Below are positions 9,101-11,965 of a DNA stretch of 11,965 bases, piece after piece. Under the pieces are notes generated by a model. It did no database searches and was not told the DNA's origin. It worked only from the letters and a program-made list of their open reading frames with translations. How positions within the stretch are numbered: the stretch's first letter is position 1; the number at the start of each line of letters is the position of its first letter. The stretch lies in NCBI GenBank assembly GCA_030146295.1, contig JASLCD010000476.1, positions 1 to 11,965 on the forward strand. Direction: 5' to 3'. The stretch comes from Chryseobacterium sp. GTDB lineage: Bacteria > Bacteroidota > Bacteroidia > Flavobacteriales > Weeksellaceae. A program made the position numbers and the translations under genes.

Positions 9101-9396
9101 ACGGCGAAGAGCTTCTTAAAGCTTTTGACGTTACAGGAACCATTCAATGGGAGCGCAGAAAAACGTCTATCCGTGGAAATTTCTCCTTCATCAGCAACAA
9201 TTTTACCGGAAACAATTTCAGCATTGTAGGAAACCAGATGCTGGATGGTCTGAAACCAGGAAAAAACCAGGTATGGAGTGTATTCATCCAACAGGCCATC
9301 AATTCATTTATTCAGCTCAATCTTAATTATGAAGGAAGAAACTCAGGCGACCGGACTATTCATATCGGAAGCATGCAGGTAAAGGCAAGTTTCTAA
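6169..9396 (+). CDS. Large probable outer-membrane beta-barrel protein with EF-hand-like loop, function unknown
   Basis: A 1075-residue exported protein starting with TTG: an in-frame TAA sits at 6163-6165, two codons upstream, and the next ATG is far downstream. The signal peptide ends GNA at residue 20, with Gln21 as predicted mature N-terminus. Residues about 80-190 form a conserved-looking opening (GSIIRGITFGNNQGQSV, then LPIQADGYTQTLEEFDKIYMQ). Residues 241-269 hold a compact module of the form FIDGxLMxRGxxxDYIINYNTGEVTF, which resembles repeated domains in SprA-type surface proteins. From about residue 280 the chain is a long series of amphipathic, aromatic-rich strands ending in KASF, with a C-terminal Phe typical of BamA-inserted barrels. 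Residues 768-779 read DYNGDGIQQLDE, an EF-hand-like calcium loop, followed by FEIAEYSDLAQYIRVY. It is less than half the size of SprA and is not SprA itself. Transport, secretion or adhesion are all possible. It is bounded by a strong terminator and appears monocistronic. Confidence 0.85.
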   Translation: MRNFIILFVLFFLGIFSGNAQVFSWKNPNVPEDSIKRDSILAAKLEQDIFAKDTLDFIRTHNKIIIDEAVLAKNDKKRFLGELNSKGSIIRGITFGNNQGQSVQSSMDLQISGRLSKDVTILASISDHNLPIQADGYTQTLEEFDKIYMQLNIKEKSILRAGHLDLVEAKNYFAKYQRRSMGLQFQTEFGKENKTLIDISAGVARSEFHRIRFQGVEGNQGPYRLTGKNGEQFITLISGSEQVFIDGILMKRGENQDYIINYNTGEVTFTSFRPIFQQNFITISYNYANRNYSRYLFTGKLEHQREKFKVGLNWFMENDNKNAPLSLNLSKEDEQILAEAGNDPNLMYAPSGVVTEYDVNKILYKLNSAGNFYEFSTDSSLTLYQVSFTYFGANLGDYKIAQTTNNGRVFEYVGPNAGDYRAVRKLPSPQKSQVYSLNSEYLLNEGKIGADISLSNYDVNLFSSKDSDQNMGYAWRIFGNKSFTKNTWKGTPSFEYQYIDRQFHILDRINDVEFSRDFNLTQEFNKKTQNRFIFSFLNKWNNKSTLNYRVNYLNEQDSYKGLKNDLDFGWITGKLFTKGNLSYLSTNATLQDTKFIRGGISTEFTGKKGSWAIGGSMEHNEKKYNDTQLMDVTSFSWKEIFLQKKIGDSTRTKLLAKVYMRDNDSVRDNRLQNMNHILGFMAESQIIKTEKTTLNALIHYRKFFYSGTEGDVNRNNDFVVGNILYNQQLFRNGMRLQAFYELGNGQEAQREFQYIKVTDGQGVYKWTDYNGDGIQQLDEFEIAEYSDLAQYIRVYTNSVRYIPSNKNKLQLALFVNPAIIFNSENGFLKRWNFNISLNSQNSFYKKDKVLVLNPFEKNSDQILKNQNILASVQFNPTEKSGWNGNYRFITNDNLINANFSNEEREQTSHFLNVGYWFNKEFRVDWENSVHDIQNSSQLFATRDYRLNNFETKPKATYKFTDAIQAELSSAFRQKHRLDGEELLKAFDVTGTIQWERRKTSIRGNFSFISNNFTGNNFSIVGNQMLDGLKPGKNQVWSVFIQQAINSFIQLNLNYEGRNSGDRTIHIGSMQVKASF

Positions 9397-9420
9397 GTTG
9401 AAGATTTCCTTTCTACAATA

Positions 9421-9452
9421 AAAAATCCCCAATATCGCTATTGGGGATTTTT
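9421..9452. terminator. Strong bidirectional intrinsic terminator
   Basis: A perfect 14-base inverted repeat, AAAAATCCCCAATA (9421-9434) against TATTGGGGATTTTT (9439-9452), closes on the tetraloop TCGC. A-run and T-run flanks make it work both ways. It lies between the convergent stops of the large barrel gene (9396) and the beta-helix gene (9473). Confidence 0.93.
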
Positions 9453-9472
9453 ATTGGGTATTGGTTAATTTT

Positions 9473-11443
9473 TTATTTCTTAATCACTTTAAGCGATTGC
9501 GAACCTCTTTCAGTATTCACTTTTAGGATGTAAACTCCAGCAGGAGTACGTCTCATATCTACAGAGCCTTTTTCTGCATTGATTGTTTCATTAAGGATTC
9601 TTTGTCCTGAAACATTATATACTTCTACATCTTTGATTCTGCTGTCATGATTGATGTAAAGATAGTCTACAACCGGGTTCGGATAGAAACTGATGGTATT
9701 CTTTTTGGCTGCTTCATTTACGGCCAATGCTGCTGCTGTAAATTCAAAACTTCCGAGATCCGGTGTTACAGCGTTTCTAGTATTGCCATCAGCATCCAAA
9801 GTTACCTCAGCCACCGGAGTTCCTTTATTATCAAGAGCGGCATTTCCTGTAGCAGACACATGGAAGTCTGTTGCTGATACAAATACAGGCAGAATATTCA
9901 AAGAGTTTACATTGCCTCCAAACCCTGACTGAATATCTGTAAGGGTAGCTTTTGCAACTCCTCCGATATACCCAAGATTAGTTCCGGAAGAATAAAAATC
10001 ATTATAATTAATAGTAGAAAAAACCGTACTGGCTGCTCCGGCATAAATAGCATATCTATCTCCTGTCTGGGTTTGGGTATTGATAAAAAGATTGTTTCTC
10101 ACATCAATACCTCCGGCACCGGTTACTCCACTTGTAATGTTTAAAGCAGATGGTCTTCCTGCAACAGTCTGGCTCACATCCATCACAACAGTATTATAAT
10201 ACACTTTATATCCTCCGCCTGCGGCAATGATTATCCCGTTTCCGTTATCATTTACTCCGCCTGTTGTTGCGTATCCGTAACCTGCCACTCCACTTACGGT
10301 ATTGTTCGCGACTAGGGTATTGGAGGTAAGACTTGTCGTCGACAGATAAATCCCCTGTGCTCCGTAACCTGATGTATTGGTATTTTTGATTCCGGTTATT
10401 TTATTATTCGTGATGGTCATTCCGGTTGTCAACGTTCCTCCTGCATAAATTCCTGCAAACAGAGTTCCTGTTCCACTGGAATTAAAATTAGAAATTGTAT
10501 TTCCTCTTATAATAATATTGGCTGCTGCAGAAGCTCCCGTATTACCAGAAGTTACTGTTATTCCGGAAGCCCCTCCGGCACCCGTTCCGGTATACCCCAG
10601 ATTGGTAATGGTATTTGAGATAATTGAAGAATTAACCGTTGCTGTTGCAAACCATATTCCTCTTTTAATTTCAGCATTGGTAGTTTCAAAATTACCTAAG
10701 GTATTATTACTCACCGTTACTCCATCTGCTCCCTGAACATATACTCCTCCAAGACGGTTGGCATCTGCTCCCGCAGCACTTATATCATTTCCTGTAACCA
10801 AGGTATTATTTCCATTACCGGCTGCAGTAGCTGCAAATAAATAAATTCCCATGTATGCTTTCTTTACAGCATTATTCTGAATGGTAACATTATTAAAGAA
10901 ACCTCCGGTAGGAGTTGCCGCTCCGTCATACATTACCAAAGCTGAAGAATTATTGATACCATTTACAATATTCAGGTTTTTAACCATAATATTGGTATTG
11001 GCTGCAGCGGCAGAAGCCGCAATAAATGTAAGTACCTGCGGTGCTGTTAAAGAAGTATTGGTAAGAGTAAGATCTCTTGTCGTTCCTGAAGCAGCATTAC
11101 TTCCATCTAAAGTAATATTACTCCCCTGTATTCTCACTAAAGGTGCACTGGCAACATCACCTGAAATAGTAGCTGTAACTCCCACTGCCGGTTTTATGGC
11201 AACGGAAGTATAACTCGCTGCACCCCCACTGGCATTCAGACTGGCTGTTGCTGTTTCGGTGGTATTAGCTGTGATACTGATTGCAATTGCTCCCTGATGT
11301 GTTCCCGCATTAATAGCGTCAAATGCTCCCTTTAACGTAGTATAGGTTCCTGTAGCTGTACCTGCCGTAGCAGATACATTCACTTGTGAATAAAGATTTG
11401 ATGCAGCAAAGCCTGCCATCAAGCAAAATAGAATTTTTCTCAT
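9473..11443 (-). CDS. Secreted parallel beta-helix protein with canonical T9SS type A sorting domain
   Basis: A 656-residue exported protein. The frame is open up to 11518, but the ATG at 11443 is chosen because it begins a proper signal peptide (MRKILFCLMAGFAASNLYS) with Gln20 as first mature residue; the upstream stretch would bury it. Residues about 20-95 form a lead-in domain (YTTLKGAFDAINAGTHQGAI), common in front of helices of this kind. Residues about 95-490 carry repeated rungs such as IIRGNTISNF, MTITNNKITGI and TLVANNTVSGV, the pattern of right-handed parallel beta-helix (PbH1) proteins of pectate-lyase-like fold. Residues about 540-570 (LDADGNTRN, TPDLGSFEF) are the usual helix closure. 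Residues about 580-656 are the sorting tail: FYPNPVVDYLYI, VEVYNVSGQRIL and PAGVYILKV, ending KVIKK. It would be exported by T9SS and probably attached to the surface. No catalytic residues of a polysaccharide lyase are evident, so an enzyme activity cannot be claimed; an adhesin or glycan-binding role is equally possible. Confidence 0.92.
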   Translation of the reverse strand: MRKILFCLMAGFAASNLYSQVNVSATAGTATGTYTTLKGAFDAINAGTHQGAIAISITANTTETATASLNASGGAASYTSVAIKPAVGVTATISGDVASAPLVRIQGSNITLDGSNAASGTTRDLTLTNTSLTAPQVLTFIAASAAAANTNIMVKNLNIVNGINNSSALVMYDGAATPTGGFFNNVTIQNNAVKKAYMGIYLFAATAAGNGNNTLVTGNDISAAGADANRLGGVYVQGADGVTVSNNTLGNFETTNAEIKRGIWFATATVNSSIISNTITNLGYTGTGAGGASGITVTSGNTGASAAANIIIRGNTISNFNSSGTGTLFAGIYAGGTLTTGMTITNNKITGIKNTNTSGYGAQGIYLSTTSLTSNTLVANNTVSGVAGYGYATTGGVNDNGNGIIIAAGGGYKVYYNTVVMDVSQTVAGRPSALNITSGVTGAGGIDVRNNLFINTQTQTGDRYAIYAGAASTVFSTINYNDFYSSGTNLGYIGGVAKATLTDIQSGFGGNVNSLNILPVFVSATDFHVSATGNAALDNKGTPVAEVTLDADGNTRNAVTPDLGSFEFTAAALAVNEAAKKNTISFYPNPVVDYLYINHDSRIKDVEVYNVSGQRILNETINAEKGSVDMRRTPAGVYILKVNTERGSQSLKVIKK

Positions 11444-11511
11444 ATTATTAATTTTTGTTTGTATTAAATATAAAAAATATTTTTCAATATAATAGCAAAA
11501 ACACTGAAAAT

Positions 11512-11542
11512 CAAACATGTAAATTCAATAAAAATTAAACAA
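11512..11542 (-). promoter_or_regulatory. Weak candidate promoter of the beta-helix gene
   Basis: On the - strand CATGTTTG (11519-11512) differs from TAnnTTTG at one base, and a TTG (11542-11540) lies 20 bases upstream. Initiation near 11506 would give a leader of about 60 bases before the ATG at 11443, which supports the shorter start. Confidence 0.3.
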
Positions 11543-11629
11543 AATATCACAAAATCCCTTAAATAAAGAGAAATACACAAAACACCGAATGTATTATAAA
11601 TAGTAAAATATTATTTTTTCAGAATTTCG

Positions 11630-11637
11630 TAAATTTG
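11630..11637 (+). promoter_or_regulatory. Candidate -7 box for dusB, almost abutting the start codon
   Basis: TAAATTTG matches TAnnTTTG exactly and ends four bases before the dusB ATG at 11642. Initiation a few bases downstream would give a leaderless or nearly leaderless mRNA. I see no -33 TTG. Confidence 0.5.
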
Positions 11638-11641
11638 CAGC

Positions 11642-11965
11642 ATGATAAAAATAGGCAACATAGAACTGCCGGAATTTCCACTTTTGCTGGCTCCGATGGA
11701 AGACGTAAGTGACCCTCCGTTCAGACGTTTGTGTAAAATGCATGGTGCAGACTTAATGTATTCGGAATTCATTTCTTCTGAAGGGTTGATTCGTGACGCT
11801 ATTAAAAGCCGTAAAAAGCTTGATATCTTCGATTATGAAAGACCAGTGGGTATACAGATCTTTGGTGGAGATGAAGAAGCTATGGCGATGTCTGCAAGAA
11901 TTGTTGAAACAGTAAATCCGGATCTGGTAGATATCAATTTTGGATGTCCTGTAAAAAAAGTTGTC
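11642..11965 (+). CDS. dusB: tRNA-dihydrouridine synthase (DusB type), 3' end cut off
   Basis: FMN-dependent enzyme that reduces specific uridines of the tRNA D-loop to dihydrouridine, using NADPH. The first 108 codons are in the window and the frame is open at the edge; full-length family members are roughly 320-350 residues. The start opens directly into the TIM barrel: MIKIGNIELPEFPLLLAPM, then the flavin-site motif LAPMEDVSDPPFR, YSEFISSEGL, GIQIFGG (residues about 72-78) and DINFGCPVKKVV. Cys102 in the GCP motif is the expected catalytic acid. The spacing and motifs fit DusB/bacterial Dus well; the subgroup (DusB rather than another Dus) rests mainly on PVKKV after the GCP motif. It is transcribed divergently from the beta-helix gene across a 198-base gap and is functionally unrelated to the secreted proteins beside it. 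Confidence 0.95.
   Translation, partial: MIKIGNIELPEFPLLLAPMEDVSDPPFRRLCKMHGADLMYSEFISSEGLIRDAIKSRKKLDIFDYERPVGIQIFGGDEEAMAMSARIVETVNPDLVDINFGCPVKKVV

Noticed and set aside
9690..11150. Repeated short DNA motifs suggesting a repeat array or CRISPR
   Set aside because: Repeats are irregular in length and spacing and coincide with beta-helix rungs at protein level; no constant repeat and spacer structure.
10881..11213. Open frame of 110 codons on + inside the beta-helix gene
   Set aside because: It is antisense to a strongly supported gene of repetitive composition, which opens frames on the other strand; no start signal or recognisable domain.
1292..11443. Treating the five envelope genes as a new secretion or defence system
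   Set aside because: Orientation alternates, four of the five genes appear separately transcribed, and no ATPase, nuclease, regulator or T9SS machinery gene is present to tie them together.
11444..11518. Extending the beta-helix gene to an upstream ATG at 11518
   Set aside because: It adds 25 residues rich in aromatic residues and Cys before an otherwise perfect signal peptide, and the candidate promoter overlaps that region.

Overview
The window comes from an AT-rich chromosome of a Bacteroidota bacterium, most likely a Chryseobacterium-like member of the Flavobacteriia (genus assignment is inference). Three things point there. Two genes encode clear type IX secretion system (T9SS) sorting tails and a third encodes a divergent one. 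All five exported proteins have a glutamine at the predicted position after signal-peptide cleavage. Bacteroidota-style -7 promoter boxes (TAnnTTTG) lie in front of several genes. I see no tRNA, rRNA, CRISPR array, insertion sequence or phage gene.

Layout. (1) Bases 1-1238, + strand: 3' part of a fused orotate phosphoribosyltransferase / OMP decarboxylase, the last two steps of UMP synthesis. (2) Bases 1292-4114, +: a secreted protein with an M1-peptidase-like body that appears to have lost its zinc site, followed by a probable outer-membrane beta-barrel. (3) Bases 4178-4990 and 5147-6016, both -: two small T9SS-type cargo proteins, one with a lamin-tail domain and one with an unassigned beta-rich domain, sharing a homologous C-terminal tail. 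(4) Bases 6169-9396, +: a 1075-residue probable outer-membrane beta-barrel protein with an EF-hand-like loop. (5) Bases 9473-11443, -: a beta-helix protein with a canonical T9SS type A tail. (6) Bases 11642-11965, +: the 5' end of dusB (tRNA-dihydrouridine synthase), cut by the window edge.

The two housekeeping genes at the ends flank a block of five cell-envelope or secreted-protein genes. Four of these five appear to be separate transcription units: strong hairpin terminators lie at both convergent junctions (about 4140 and 9421) and between the two tandem cargo genes (about 5101). The M1-like gene may also receive read-through from pyrEF. The long + strand genes encode probable outer-membrane residents, and the - strand genes encode proteins that would cross the outer membrane through T9SS. 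No T9SS machinery gene is present and nothing shows that these five proteins work together. I found no convincing new multi-gene system. The most interesting items are the degenerate peptidase-barrel fusion, the large barrel protein, the UUG starts of both, and the shared non-canonical sorting tail.
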